Source: Leptobrachium leishanense (lineage: Eukaryota > Chordata > Amphibia > Anura > Megophryidae). From it: a stretch of 64,000 bases of DNA. A program made the position numbers and the translations under genes. Below are positions 23,124 to 37,578 of the stretch, piece after piece. The notes beneath the pieces were generated by a model, which did no database searches, had not been told where the DNA came from, and was given only the letters and a program-made list of their open reading frames with translations. Each line of letters starts with the position of its first letter. Within the stretch, counting starts at the first letter, position 1. Where the stretch lies: assembly GCA_009667805.1 (NCBI GenBank), contig CM019066.1:121834692-121898691 (forward strand), given 5' to 3'.

Positions 23124-24197
23124 GTCATATTATTATGATTATTATTATTATTCTTTATTTATAAAGCGCCAGCATATTACGCAGCGCTGTACAATAGGCA
23201 CAGTATAGACAGGGTTACAATACAATATAATGAACAACATTTGACAAACAGTACAGGAGGAGATGAGGCCCTATTCCCGTAGGAACTCACAATCTGGGAG
23301 GGTTGGGGTTGGAAACAGGAGGAGAGGACTGCAAGGTGAGAGTGATTGATGGTTGCGTCAGTGAGTTGGGTGGTAGGCTTCCCTAAATAGGAACGTTTTA
23401 AGGGAGCGTTTGAAGGAAGAGAAGTTAGGGGAAAGTCTGACAGTACGAGGGAGAGCGTTCCAGAGAGTGGGGGCTGCGCGTGAGAAATCCTGCAGTCTAT
23501 CATGGGAAGAGGTGATGCGGGGAGAAGCTAGGCGCAGGTCACTGTTTGACCTTAGGGAGCGGGCTGGGATGTATTTGGTGATTAGTGAGGACAGGTAGTG
23601 GGGAGCTGAGTTAGTGAGGGTTTTGTGGGTAAGGATAAGGATTTTGAACTTAATTCTGCAGTGGATGGGGAGCCAGTGAAGGGACTCGCAGAGGGGAGCG
23701 GCAGAGACAGAGCGGTGGGTGAGGTGAATTAGCCTGACGGAGGCGTTCAGGATGGATTGTAAGGGGGAGAGGCGGGACAGAGGGAGGCCAGATAAGAGAT
23801 TATTGCAATAGTCAAGTCGGGAGATTACCAGGGCGTGTATGAGTTGTTTTGTGGTGGCAGCGGTAAGAAATGGCCGAATTCTGGAAATATTACGCAGTTG
23901 GTATCGGCAGGAGGAGGAAAGAGACTTGATGTGGGGGGTGAAGGAAAGAGCAGAGTCAAGTGTAACTCCAAGACAGCGAACTTGGTTTGATGGGGACATG
24001 GGGATACCCTCCACCATGATAGAGAAGTCAGGAGGTGGGGAGGCAATGGAGGGAGGAATAAGTAGGAGTTCAGTCTTTGACATGTTGATCTTTAGGTGGT
24101 GGGAGGCCATCCAGGAGGAGATGCCAGATAAACAGTCACTGACTTTTGAAAGGACAGGGGGAGAGAGATCAGGGGTAGATATGACAGTGGGTCATAT
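23124..24197 (-). mobile_element. L2-type LINE, 5'-truncated, with TSD
   Basis: The element (about 23131-24190) is inserted on the minus strand in the inverted P segment. GTCATAT at 23124-23130 recurs at 24191-24197 and is the probable target-site duplication. The 3' end carries an (ATT)n-type tail followed, on the plus strand, by CTTTATTTATAAAGCGCCAG and CGCAGCGCTGTACAA, as in frog L2 elements. About 1 kb remains of an element normally several times longer. A close relative lies at 43159-44970. Confidence 0.85.
23358..24178 (-). pseudogene. L2 ORF2 C-terminal fragment
   Basis: The frame is open from the truncation at about 24178 down to the stop at 23358, with a 250-residue stretch from an internal Met. 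It contains [18 protein letters not shown], the part following the YADD block of reverse transcriptase, then [31 protein letters not shown] and the C-terminal [15 protein letters not shown]. The endonuclease and the catalytic part of reverse transcriptase are absent, so it is a dead fragment. The protein is nearly the same as the C-terminus of the copy at 43384-44976, which suggests recent activity of one source lineage. Confidence 0.85.
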
Positions 24198-24480
24198 CAT
24201 TCAGCTGCCATCTCTTACAGGAATCACAGGCCGCATACGCAACACAATAGGCCCCCTGCCGCCTTATCTAAATTCACAATCCACTCCATAGTCTCTTCAG
24301 AACTGTAGAAGCTATACATATCACAGCTGTCAAGTGAAACTTTTCCTAAAGGTGATTCAAGGGAAAAATCCGCAAAATGGATACAGGAGATTAAAACCTA
24401 ACTTTGTTTTTCCTTTTTACATGCATTTCCTTCAAACAAGGAAAAAAACACAGCAGCATGTGTTTTATAATGTGGCTTTG
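24191..24480 (-). repeat. Paralogous segment P, copy 3, proximal half
   Basis: On the minus strand this reads CATTATAAAACACATGCTGC, GAAATGCATGTAAAAAGG, GTTTCACTTGACAGCTGTGA and TTAGATAAGGCGGCAGGGG, the same order as in 11355-11600 and 26220-26440. It is separated from its other half by the L2 insertion. Confidence 0.75.
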
Positions 24481-26219
24481 TTTGTGCTGCCCAACTAATT
24501 TAGTTACAATTCATGTTCGTGGTAGTGTTCCTTGAAAAGGAATCCTGGTGTAGTCGGGAGTAGATAAATATAGCGTTCATTTGAACTATTAGGAGTATCC
24601 ATTTAGCATCCCATTAGTGGTCAGACCAGAGAAACATATAATGAAAAAATTATTTAATGCTTAAGTCATTGGAATGCATAAGTTAATAGAATTTTCCAGA
24701 AACAAAAAATTATTTTCTGTAGCTTTTCTTTTGTACTTCTGTGAAACAATAATCAACATACTTGATAGAATCATTATAAAGGTGATGCTTTAATTTTTCT
24801 TGCCTATAGATAATTTATCATAGTAAACGTTATTACTTTAATTCTTCATACAAGCAAAACACCTAAAACCTGTTACATAACGGTATTCAGTAAATATATT
24901 CCTTGATCTGTTCTCAGCATGCAAAAGTCTCCAGTGAGACCCTCCATTTACTCCTCGAAAGGATGAGGGGGGAGGGATTAAAAAACATAATCCTGACCTT
25001 TAACCCGGTTTAATGTTTGTATTATCTTTAAGAAATCAAGACCATCAGTCACTCAAATATAATTTCTGAAGAAATAAAACGCATTGTGTGTTTTCTAACA
25101 TCATTCCAGTATTATGTTGTTGTTGTTTTTTTAATATTTAAAAAATAAAATCAACATTCTTAAATTTTTTAATAATAAATGCAAGTATGAATAAATTAAA
25201 AATATCAGTTTGTGACAATGTGAAAATGATTTAGACAGAATTTTTTTGATGACGGTTGTAATAAAAATGTGGCAAAATTTGAATTTATATATTTTATATT
25301 TGTATGGCAGACGTTTCCTTACATTTTTTTTTAAATACAGATTTACAACTATGAAAAAATAGCAAAGAAAAACTGTCCATTCATGTATAATAAATAATGG
25401 ATCAGATTACAATCCTGCAGGGTATGTCATTCTAAATTTCCTGGATTGCTCCATGTTACCCTACCATGACAGGTTTATTTAGGAGAATTTTAAAAGCATG
25501 TCCCAATCAAGAGCCCCCCAGTCAACATAATGTGATGTCAAGAATACATTCATTATTAGGTTATTTACCAACAGTAATTCAGTGTAACCACCTAAACATG
25601 TTAATGTGTCACAATATTAAATTTATGTTTGGGGAAACTCTAAAAACTTCATTAAAAATCTAAAAGCAGCAAATTGAGAAAAAAAAGACAGGGATACAAC
25701 ATTTGTGAGTGAGTGATGACTGTAGCCCTTGTGTAATGCAGGAAACTGGTGTCAACTGAGCTTCATATTAACACAAAGACTGCTCCAGCTAAGGGAGTAA
25801 AAGGGAAAGGGGCCCATTTGCTAATATAAACATATGAGGAGGCTCTATTTCTTAGGAGATGAAGACTGAAACACAATAATCTACCAAATGAGATGTTGAA
25901 TAAACCGTGTATGTCTCACAGAAGGTATACAGCTACTTAACACAGGCATAGTGTGACATATCACTGGTCATGGTCTGTGAAATAATGTGCAGTAGGTCTG
26001 AATGGAGCAGACATAAACTAGCAGCTTTTTTCTGTAGGGGGGGTACGTTAGTATAGTATTTTACAAATAGTTTTTTAAAGTATGTTCTTACATCACAATT
26101 TTATGCCAGGATTAGGGTGTTCAGTGGTCATATTATCCAAGGCAAAGCACATGGTGGAGCAGAGATGGTACAGACTTGAGGAACACTACCACTTATGCTT
26201 TAGTTAGTTTACTTGTGCA
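24481..26219. other. AT-rich, gene-free stretch
   Basis: Strongly AT-rich sequence, especially 24600-25700, without inverted ends, tandem repeats or coding domains that I recognise. The single small frame at 25466-25663 has no known domain. Confidence 0.5.
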
Positions 26220-26657
26220 TTACAAACGAAAACCCTGTATGCAGTAATGGCATGTAAAAAAGGAAGAATAAGGTTAGGTTTTCATTTTCTGTATTTTCCC
26301 ATGATGCAACATTTACCAAAATCCTATGGCGAGTTTCACTTTACAGCTCTGGGTTAGCTTCTATAGTATTTAACAGTCAATGGAGTGGAGATGCTTAGAT
26401 AAGGCTGCAGGAGGCTATTGTGTGGTCTATGATGCCCAAGATAAGAGATGGCAGATGAATGAGATAAGACAGGGAGCTTAAAAGATTTCTAATCTATCCC
26501 CTGGTGATGTCGTTTCCATACATCCCACATTATACAATGCTGTGAGTCAGTTTCCATGAGACCCATAGGCTCCATTCTATGCTCAAAGCCAGACCGTGAG
26601 GAACAAGTGCTGGAAAGATACTGTATGGGGCAATTTACAACACAAAACATCACATTA
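26220..26657 (+). repeat. Paralogous segment P, copy 2, left part
   Basis: Matches 11395-11800 (for example TTTTCCCATGATGCAACATT and CCCCTGGTGATGTC) up to ACACAAAACATCACATTA, where a Tc1 element begins. The copy resumes at 28272. Confidence 0.75.
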
Positions 26658-26659
26658 TA

Positions 26660-28269
<1,610 letters not shown>

Positions 28270-28271
28270 TA

Positions 28272-28430
28272 CGTGTCAGTGTGTGTGTGTGTGTGTGTGT
28301 GTCTATTGAGAAAAATATTTTGTTAGCTAAACAGAGAAAAACAAAGCACGTGTAAGATATCAACAACATAAAATAAACAATACGAACATTAAAGTTTTTG
28401 GTGGTATTGGCCCTTTAAGTCTTAACAGTT
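28272..28430 (+). repeat. Paralogous segment P, copy 2, right part, with (GT)n
   Basis: After a GT microsatellite (about 28277-28302) the P sequence resumes: AGAGAAAAACAAAGCACG, GTAAGATATCAACAACATAA and ATAAACAATACGAACATT match 11860-11915. Confidence 0.7.
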
Positions 28431-28618
28431 TGGTTTGTGGGGTCTTCAAGTTGTCATTGAGGTATTGGGTGAAGGACTGAAGGTAAAAGAATGGCTCAGG
28501 TCACAGTCAGGACCAGACTGGGATAAAAAGATAGGACTAGACTTTTAGAAGCAGAGCAGATTTTTTTATTGTCATCCGTAAAATACATAAAGTTAGCCAT
28601 ATAACCACTAGGGATGTG

Positions 28619-29238
28619 CTGCTGGTTCGAATCGGTTCGAAGTTCGATTCGAATATCGGCTGTTCGAAAATTCAAACTTTTCGGGACGTTCTCGGAAAGT
28701 GCGAGAAATTTTTTTTTCAAAGAAATTCAAAAAAATGCTTAAAAGATCCTAAAAAAAATCTAAAAATAAAGAGACTCTTTACTGCAGAATATAATAAACA
28801 GTTCATTAGAGATTGAATTAAAACGGGAATATTTTTAACATTGAGGCCTATGCGATTCATAAACATTTCCCACTCCTTGTTGGTCAAACATTTCCCACTC
28901 CTTGTTGGTCAAATATTTCCCATGACTTCAAATCGCGTTTAAACATGAGCAAAAGTGGTAAAAATGAGCTCAGCGCACAGCGGTGAAATGGCTCAGCACT
29001 CAGTGAAAGGGTTAAAAACCTTTTTTAAAAAAAATCTTTTTTCATTGTTTCCTGTCCCCCAGGGCAGTCCCCAGACCCCCATACACCTTTTATGGCCAAT
29101 ATCTTGCATATATGCCCTCTTGGAGGGGACCCCATTGACTTGCATGGTGTTCGAATTGTGTTTGAGTTCGCGGTCAAACTTTTTCTGGTGTTAGAGTTCG
29201 AATGCGAACCGAACACGGGGATGTTCGGCCCATCACTA
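28619..29238. mobile_element. hAT MITE, copy C, exact 8-bp TSD
   Basis: The ends are TAGGGATGTGCTG on the left and TAGTGATGGGCCGAAC on the minus strand from the right. ATAACCAC stands at 28611-28618 and 29239-29246, a perfect 8-bp duplication. The 620-bp body shares a module with the other hAT copies and the element at 52399 (GATCCTAAAAAAAATCTAAA, then AATAAAGAGACT). The right part, on the minus strand, is the common hAT sequence GGGCATATATGCAAGATATT. A piece near 28945-29013 resembles, in reverse, the start of the piggyBac-type repeat at 63335. Non-coding. Confidence 0.85.
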
Positions 29239-31680
29239 ATAACCACACACACACACAGGTACAACAAATGAACATATCCATATATGTACATACATACATG
29301 CATGCATTTAACCACACATTTATACACATATACTTAAGGGGTTATTCACTAATCTTCGAATTGGCTCCAAAATTGCACTGAAAGGTGAATTTCAGGGCAA
29401 TTTATTTATTCTCAAAGCTGTCAATTAGCCCAATACAATTAGCCATAGAAGACTATTGTGTCTTCTATTCACAGAATGCCATATTGCATTAAAATGCCCT
29501 TATTTTTGGGGTCTCAAATCAATGAGTTTAAACTGGTAAATCTCATAGGTTTCAGTGTAAAAAATGTTGCATCTTAATTAAAAATTATATATATATTTTT
29601 TATTTTTTTCACAAGCAGATTTTTTTTTTTTTTTTTTAAATTGTATTTATTCTTGACATTTTTAATATTTTAAAGGACCTTTCCGATTATTTAAATCAAT
29701 AAACTATATTAATAACATATCTAAACTATCGGGAGTTTTTTTTCCCTTATCAGTTTGGCAGAATTTGCCAAGGCAATTCTGGCGCAATTCGGCGGTTATC
29801 AACGCAACTCTGCCTTTTCGGCAACGTCCAATAACTGCTTCGGCGACTCAGTTTCGGCAAAATATGATGAACATTTGCTAAATAGCGCATTCACTTTCCA
29901 ACGATACCAAACATGACCATGTAATATGTAAATATAAAAAAAATTGGAAAATTTCATGCAAAATGTACTTTTTTCTCTAGTTTAAGTCCGTGACATTACG
30001 TACTTTTACAACTAAAGCAAACAATTCTACTGGACTAACTTACCTCTGGTTTCCCACATCGAGATGAAAATGTGGAGGTTAAGGTGCAATGCATTTTTAC
30101 GCATTGGTTCATCTAAAAACACAATGTCTGCTGTGAGGAGAGTGTGGTTCTTTGGACCCCTGTATCTCCATTCTTTACTCTCCACATGGTTAGACGAGTT
30201 GTCATTGGAAAGGACAGAGTCTACCCTTTCTAATGATACCAAACATGACCAGATAGAATGTTAAAAACACACCCCCTTCCTTTTTTTGGTTTTGTTACTT
30301 CGTTTCAAATCGGCCCAAAATTTTGTGTTTTTCAGACATGTCAGAAACGTTGTCAGCTTTTGTATTTTTAGGCCATATACCACCCTCTTTACCTCCTCCA
30401 ATCACCCTTTATACCCACTTTTATACCCCTAAATGTTAGGTAAAATTAGGGTTTGGGCTAGGCTTAGGTTAGGATTACTGTGAAGATTAATAATAACCCA
30501 GCCGGAACCTTAGAGTTAATTATGATTTCTGCATCTGTTAGGGATAGGGTTAGTATTGCAAAAAGAGGTTTATTTATAGAGTTAGCAAAAAGATTCCGAA
30601 TTTGTCTGAAAAGTTTTGAATATATTCCGAAGCATTTGATCATTTTTGTTCCCATCAGCATTTCGACGATTCAGAATTCCGAATGCTCCCAAATTGCCAA
30701 AATGCCTATAAGTTTGTCCAAAAGTCGATTCTGACGAAACAAAAATGGAAGATAATGCACATCTCTATGAATAAATGTAAAGCTAATTTTAAATCCTTTG
30801 TATAAAGCAGTTTACTCTTAATGGCATTGATCCAGTTTCATAACATTGATATTTACAAATGCAACCACATGATGTGATTGCTCCTCTTTGTGAACGCACA
30901 AAGGTCAATAGGCCGCCCAGTGATAGTAATGGTTTATTGATCACAATATTAACCTGTAGAAACCACCTTTTTAAAACAAAACAGTACAACAACATTTCAA
31001 GTCATTTCTTTTATGTCTACATTTTTCGTTATTGATCTTTTGCTTAATATGAATAGGTTCATTTTCCACAGGACAAAATCTGTCGCCAAGCTGTAAAGGA
31101 GGGCTCACACACATATTTTGCCTTTACTTTTTCAGGATCAAGTTTTAGCAGCTTCTAGATTACATCTGGCACCGTATTCTTTGAGCTACAGGATATAGAA
31201 AGATATATAGCATTTGACTACTATTGTAGGAAATTAAACCCTTCTCATTCAATGGGGTTCCTGTTATTGCTTTGAATAATAACATTGGCAAATGTATGTA
31301 AAACCCTTGCTGATACACCAGGTATTCAGTACTTTGAAAGAATGTTTTGCCTGATCAAGCACATTGACCTTTTATCTATTTTGTTTAGAGGATAGGAAAA
31401 TATAGTTTATTTTAGAATCTTTTTATCCTACAATGATCAGGACTGCTTTGCATGCCAATTATAGTAGTGTCATATATAAAAGACTTAATTCTTGCCATCA
31501 ATTGTGGCAAGAAGACGAATGCATCGAGAGAGTTTCTCCCTCCTTTTTATATACTTTTTCCATCCTGGAATATTATTTTATTCACCTAAACATCATGGAT
31601 AAATTGCTGAAATTATGATGTCAAGGAAAATGAATCCTTTCTATAAAATTATTTTCTACTTAAGTCCCTTATTTCTTTTA
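29239..31680. other. Gene-free stretch with repeat fragments
   Basis: At 29336 the phrase GGGGTTATTCACTAATC looks like the start of a MITE whose other end I could not find. Two stretches (about 29893-29912 and 30229-30248) contain versions of CCAACGATACCAAACATGACC, shared in reverse with the piggyBac-type repeats near 7460 and 63870. The part 30700-30769 ends GCACATCTCTA, like a hAT right end without a matching left end. T-rich runs lie near 29619-29638. No coding domain was seen. Confidence 0.4.
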
Positions 31681-31787
31681 GCACCTCTCCAGTAAGTGTC
31701 CTTGGGTAAGACACCTAACGGTACATACTTGAAAACGAGAGAAATCTCAATGTATCCTTCCTAGTAAAAGACTTTCTCAAAAAAGAA
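31681..31787 (+). mobile_element. SINE copy 5, 5'-truncated
   Basis: Starts at GCACCTCTCCAGTAAGTGTC and runs through AACGGTACATACTTG and the LINE-type tail to CTTTCTCAAAAAAG. The tRNA-like half is missing, and the GACTCGCCACCCAG block is deleted. Confidence 0.8.
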
Positions 31788-32379
31788 ACCCCCAAAAAAC
31801 TAGTGGATATGTCTTTGCAATATTAATATAGTAATGTATACCCACATAAGATATCCGGGTAATTACTGAATGTCTATCACCCTCGTACTCATATTTTTTT
31901 TCTTTGACGTCTTCTCTGGATAAAGGATACAGATTGTAGACCAAAATATAGATGTCGTTTTTAGAAAACTGAATACCTCTTTGCAGACTTTCACCCACTC
32001 TATTCATATTTTGATCTTCTGCAATAGTGAATCACCATTTTGTGGTTATAGCATTATTTTTAGTGCTGAAGCCGAAATATCTTACTTTAATGTCCACAAG
32101 ACCTTATCCAAACGCACACATTTTTATGATGGATGTTGTACAGTATGAATATTTTATCAAGTGGGGGGCACCAGTTGTTGGAATTGTAGCTCTGACATTT
32201 GACTCTGCCAGACTGAGTGTCTAAAGTGGACTCATATAGGGCAGATGTCGAAAAGTCTGAGGAGTTAAGGTGTACTCAACGACTACAATAGACAGACATC
32301 AGTAAGTGGTAGAAAGCATGCAAGATTGTACTCATGAAAGAAAAAAACTATAGTGCAGCTTTTTCTCCCTGCCCCTGTA
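31788..32379. other. Gene-free stretch, nothing recognised
   Basis: No transposon ends or coding domain seen. Frames at 31777-32007 and 32027-32224 have no recognisable features. Confidence 0.45.
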
Positions 32380-32470
32380 TTAAATCAGGACTCTGCTAGA
32401 ATTCTCATCCAAGCTCTCATCTCCCACCTTGACTACTGTAACCTTCTTCTCGGCTCTGCTCCTGCAGAGG
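32380..32470 (+). pseudogene. Short LINE reverse transcriptase fragment
   Basis: The frame reads ARILIQALISHLDYCNLLLG, the same block that in the L2 copies reads [20 protein letters not shown]. Nothing else of the ORF is recognisable around it. A short L2-type or related fragment is the likeliest explanation. Confidence 0.5.
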
Positions 32471-35425
32471 GAGAATCAGAGGAGAGGATGCAGAGAGAAT
32501 ACGAGAGCCAAGTTCAAACACTGATGCATGCGGACGCTTGCAGGTATGCGGCCCATGTGATAAAGGGGTAAATTAATATGCCCACACCCTACGCCAGGTT
32601 CTATTTAACCTTGATCTGCGGGAGCTCCATGAAGAGACCTGTTCCTCAGTAAGTGAGTTTATCCCATTATGGCAGTCATTAGGTTTGCAGAGTAGGACCT
32701 GCCAGAGGGTGGATTACATTGACGCTGTTGGCAGGCTTAAGCAATTCACGGCCGTTCATTGCGAACCAAATTTCCACCATTTTATTCAGCAAAGCTCAGA
32801 GTTCTGAAATTTTCACCATGTGGTAAAAGCTGGTATTATGTACCCATGCATGGAGCTGTTGTTGCAGGTTTTTGAATGTGTTTGTCTGGAGTGCTCTCTC
32901 CATGTTTTTGTTTTGTTATATATATATATATAGTGTGTGTGTCTGTGTTTTTATATATAGTGGTAGACAAAAGTGGGCTGCTTACTTTAAAATGTCCAGG
33001 CCTATTCTCTAGCCTGTCAGGTACACTCACGTACCCGAGGGTTAAAAGCGGTCAGCCCTATGAAATAACAGAAGACCCGAGTGCTAAATGTGATACCAGT
33101 CCTTGAGTTGGCTGGGTTATGCAATAGCGAGGGGTGAACCTGTTGTCAGGCCAACACACGTAAAGTCAAAGGTGTGCTTCAGCAGTACCAATAAAACAAT
33201 AGGTGACCCAAAACCTAGATGCAATACCAGTCCTTGTAGTGGCTGGGTTCCGCAATTACTAGAGGTGAACTTATTAGGCAGGGACACACGAAGAGGACAG
33301 GAACCAGTCCTTAGAGTGGCTGGTGTAAATACAGATAGGTAAGGAGTAGTATATCAATGAACCAAAGTAAGGGACAGGCAAAAAGCAGAGTCAAGTAACA
33401 ATAGCCGAGTCAAGGGGTTTGGAGGTACTCAAGTCGAAATAGAAAGCCAGGTCATACACAGAATATCCGTCAAGAGTTAAATATGCAAGCACTTAAGGGT
33501 CAGACAAGCAGAACCACGAAAGGGCATCAGGGAATGGTTAGAGCAGGTTTAAATCTCGCGCCCTGCCTGCCGATTGGCCAACAACGGTCACATGGAGGTG
33601 TGATGACGTCGCGCCGCCGGAGGGGCTAAATCCGGAGCCGCCGGCGGCGCACGCGCATACAGCGCAGGAACAGGATGCGGGGGAGACGCCGACCCCGAGC
33701 CGTGGGGAGGGACGCCGGGACCGTAAGCGCCACTGAGGCATGACATAGCTCCAGTCTGGGCCTTTTTACCAATCTAAATTTTTGCTATTTATCCCCTCTC
33801 CTAGCATAAAATAAATCTTTCTATTGGAGATTTTGCAGTGAATCCTACTCCGCTACCAAGGCATTCACTTCTGCATTTCCTAAAGAAGCTTTCAAGTGTC
33901 ACAAGTCCATTTCACAAGAACAAACAATTTCATGTGACCTCATCCTCTTCTACAACTTTAAGATCTGACTTTCAACATTCACGAAATCGGTTTTATCTCT
34001 ATTCCTGCTTCACTAATATTTAACTAATCTAAACACTTAGAGAAATGTTATCTTGAATGCTGCTCCTATAAAGGCATTACCTTTGTCTTCCTTCGACTTT
34101 TAAGATATCTTTTTTCTTACTAATACATCTGAAAAGATTGTTTGAAAAGCCTTCATAAAGTGCTTGAGCAAACAACTGAAGGGCGTTCTTCACTTTTTCT
34201 TTAAGCCTGGCCTTCCAGGTACACTATCTTTTTGTAACCCCTCTAATGAGAAAATAAACACAATTTCTGTCATGCACAGCTGTGTTTTCCTTTAGTTAAG
34301 TAAAGCACAAAAGGAATAACGAAAAAAAATCATACATTATCAGTAGGCAAGAGCAAGGTTACCAACGCACACAGATCACAAACAGCCAGGTTTCTTTCTA
34401 AAAGCATGAAGGTTAACGATGAATTCAACATTTCTCAAAAGAGTCAAGAATGTGTTAAGGACCGAGACATGTTTAGAACATTCCTAGTCATACATAGTGA
34501 ACCTTTATCACCACCTGCACACATTTATTCAACAGACACTAAAAACACCATACACATTGGAGGTTATTGAGAGCAACTGACAAATTCAGATAATAAAATT
34601 TAGGGATATTCTGTAATATGCTTTAGGGTGTTACAGCATTTGACAACAGATTGAATTGAACCGAAAAATATGACATTAGATCCACCTTCATTTTTAGACT
34701 CCTAAAACATCTTGAAAATTGAAATTTTAAAATAAGATTTTTTTCTTGCATGCTAACCCCATAGCTGCAAAGGGCATGTACTAGACAGTCTAGCTGCTAT
34801 GCAACTTGGCATCACTCCACTACTACTACATCGCTCGTCTTCTCCAGCTGATCTTGTCTTTTTTACATTTTACATAGTCCTATTTGGCACCATTGGAAGA
34901 TAAACATCACCCTTAAATTCTTACGCATCACCATTGTCTGCTTTTCACATAAAAAGCGAACAACGCTGCTACCATTTCTTACACCAGGTGCAAATTCAGA
35001 AATAACGTCACAGTGCATAATTTCACCGTGTCATTTAAACATCTAAAATGTAAGTGCCGGACCATCTAATTTTGCTCTGCAAAGTCCCAAAGACACATTT
35101 TTGAAAAGATACCAGTCTGATCTTTCAAAAAATAGGTTTATGGGGAAATTAACGGAGCAGACAGGATGCGTGGGAAATGTGTACATTCCCTCAGGAAAGT
35201 GGGTTACATTTCCGATAATACAGAGCTACATTTATTTACGCGCCAAGTCCCACAAGTGGCATTTCCTTCACTGGTGAACCAGTCTGTAGAAAACTTGGAG
35301 AAAGCTAGATAACTGGTGACACCATTGTGTAAGTACACCATGACATCACCAAAACATTTAACCCTAGAGTCTATTCACATATATTTGGGGTTGGATTAGG
35401 CCACAACTTCTACACTTCTAAAAGG
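32471..35425. other. Gene-free stretch with an imperfect tandem repeat
   Basis: At 32919-32960 lie short TA and GT simple repeats. From about 33080 to 33330 the block TACCAGTCCTTGAGTTGGCT, GGTTATGCAATAGCGAGGGG recurs as TACCAGTCCTTGTAGTGGCT with CGCAATTACTAGAGGTGAAC, roughly 130 bp apart, with a shorter third piece near 33301. GC-rich sequence with CGCGCCGCCGG words follows at 33590-33720. This may be an LTR or other large repeat, but no ends could be assigned. 33750-35425 shows nothing recognisable. Confidence 0.4.
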
Positions 35426-35433
35426 CCTAGAAC

Positions 35434-37570
35434 TAGGGATAAGCCGAACACACCCGTGTTCGGTTCGCATTCAATCAATTTCAAAAGTTCGAGTTTGAAC
35501 GGGAACGCGAACACGAACACGAACCGAACTCAATGCAAGTCAATGGGACTCGAAAGTTCAAATTTTAGAGTGCCCTCCAAGAGGGCATATCTGCAAGATA
35601 TTTGCCATAAAAGGTGTATGGGGTCCGGGTAGTGCCCTGGGAGACAGGAAACCAGGACAAAAGGTTTAAAAAAAAAAAAAACGTTTTTAAAGGAACAGTG
35701 AGTTTTCTATGAAATAAAAGTTAAGAATAAAAACGAAAAATTCCTTCAAATATCGTGCCTAGGAGGTCCCCATAACCTGCCCGTGATGTGGCGGATTTGT
35801 AGGATGTATAGAAACATTTTAAAACAAAAAAAATTACATTTCAAATGACGGTAAATGGTTTTCCTTTAATCTATTCATAAACAACTGCTTGGGGCGGCAG
35901 TCTGTATGAAAAGAGGAGACATTTTAGGACACGCAGAACAAGTTTAGTGATTTTTTTTGGCGAAATTATTGTGAAACTTATGCAGGCTTTGGATGAAAGT
36001 AACAATGCTTTAAAATTGGGCCTTTAGTGTCGGCAACAGTGCCGTCACACCATAACCCCTCTGTGGTATTGTGGAAGAGTGCAGGGTTGGACCCTGCGGT
36101 CCAATATTAAAATTATATGAATCTGGTATAGGCGTCAGTGGCAGTGCACCCAAATATTGTGCCTTTGGTGGCAGCAAGTACCTTCACATCGTAACCGCTC
36201 TGAGGTATTGTGGAAGAGTGCAGTGGTGGAGGTTTTGGTAATGCAGAAGAGATCCCCGATCTATTCAGTTACATCAGCAGCTATAAGAAAAATGGGTCAG
36301 CAATGTTTAGGCACTTGTACTGCACTACTGCATATGGAGAGAATCGGCGCACACCAGTAGCAACAGGAAGCAAATATAACAGGCAGGGAATACACAGAGA
36401 GAATAGTCAAATGGCAGGCAAAGTCGGCAACAGATCGGGTCCTCAGAACAAGCAGGGTCAGTAACAAGTATACAAACTGATTTAGTAAGCTAGCAATGCG
36501 GGAATAAAGGCTGAGACACACTGAGTGTGTAGCGACGCACAGCGAAGAGAAGCAAACATTTTGCAGGCTCGACTTCACTCCGCTCCACCTCGCAGCGTGT
36601 CTACACTACATTACGTTTGCTTCTCACTGCCCTGGACAGAAATCCACTAACTAAATTAAAATGTACACACAAAACCATTTTATTTTCACAAAGCACATGT
36701 TATATAGGCAAAAAAAGTTTCTACTGAATAAAATACATCACAAATTACTGTTAATTTAATAGAAATAGTATATAAATATAAAAAAAGGTAACCCCTGATC
36801 ATATATATTATAGGGACACGGAGCACTGTGTATAGAGTAGGGATGCATTGATACCACACACAGGCATATACGTATATATCAACACGCAGATATATATATA
36901 CACCCACCTACAGACTTCCGACCATATATACACATACGCACATGGGGAGTGGCATGTGGACAATCTCAACTAAAAGCGCCCGCCCCATTTGGCGGATCTA
37001 TCGAGAAGAAATGTTGAACCCGACAGAGCAGAGAATATATATATTATTCTCTGCTCTATCGGGTTCAACATTTCTTCTGGAGGGATCAACCAAATGGGGG
37101 GGGGGCAATTAGTTGCCAAAATGTGTGTGTAATAAAAGTCTGGATATATATATTTCTAAGAATAGAATAGAATTTATAAGAATAGCTGCACAGTCGCAGC
37201 TTTGTTATCGCATGCTCAAGGGGATCCTTGGGATGCCCCTGCAGGCTGCCCTCCACAGTGCCTGATTAGAGGGCCGTGTCTGCCTGATGTTTTAGTAACA
37301 AGAATGTTTTATCCCATAGGCTTCAATGTTAAAAATATTCCCGTTTTAATTCAATATCTAATAAACTGTTGCTTATAATATTCTGCAGTAAAGAGTCTCT
37401 TTATTTCTAGATCTTTTAGTATTTTTTAAGCATTTTTTTATACTTTAATTTTTTTTTAAAAAAAAAAAAACTTTTGTCGAACGTCCAAAAAAGTTAGAAG
37501 TTCGCGAACTGTCGAACGGCCGATGTTCGATGCAAACTCCGAACAGATCGAACCAAACAGCTCATCCCTA
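35434..37570. mobile_element. hAT element, copy B
   Basis: The ends are TAGGGATAAGCCGAACAC on the left and TAGGGATGAGCTGTTTGG on the minus strand from the right. The flanks are CCTAGAAC (35426-35433) and CCTAAAAC (37571-37578), an 8-bp duplication with one mismatch. The left 850 bp match copy A (15311). From about 36280 the interior differs and holds two further sequences: a CAGGCAAAGTCGGCAACAG type stretch and a long palindrome (36983-37099). The right part shares the AATATTCCCGTTTTAATTCA module with copy C and the element at 52399. Only a trace of the transposase frame remains. Confidence 0.8.
36983..37099. repeat. Long perfect-type hairpin inside hAT copy B
   Basis: Left arm CCCCATTTGGCGGATC, then GAAGAAATGTTGAACCCGA, then CAGAGCAGAGAATA; the right arm is its reverse complement with few mismatches (TATTCTCTGCTCT, TCGGGTTCAACATTTCTTC, CCAAATGGGG). 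The arms are about 55 bp around a short TA loop. It looks like a small palindromic MITE nested in the larger element. Confidence 0.85.
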
Positions 37571-37578
37571 CCTAAAAC

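Noticed and set aside
30700..30769. hAT-like right end (GCACATCTCTA)
   Set aside because: No partner left end or target duplication was located, so a complete element cannot be claimed.
33590..33730. CG-rich stretch that could be a CpG island promoter
   Set aside because: It is short, lies next to a repeat-like tandem region, and no exon or transcript start is visible next to it; a GC-rich repeat is equally likely.
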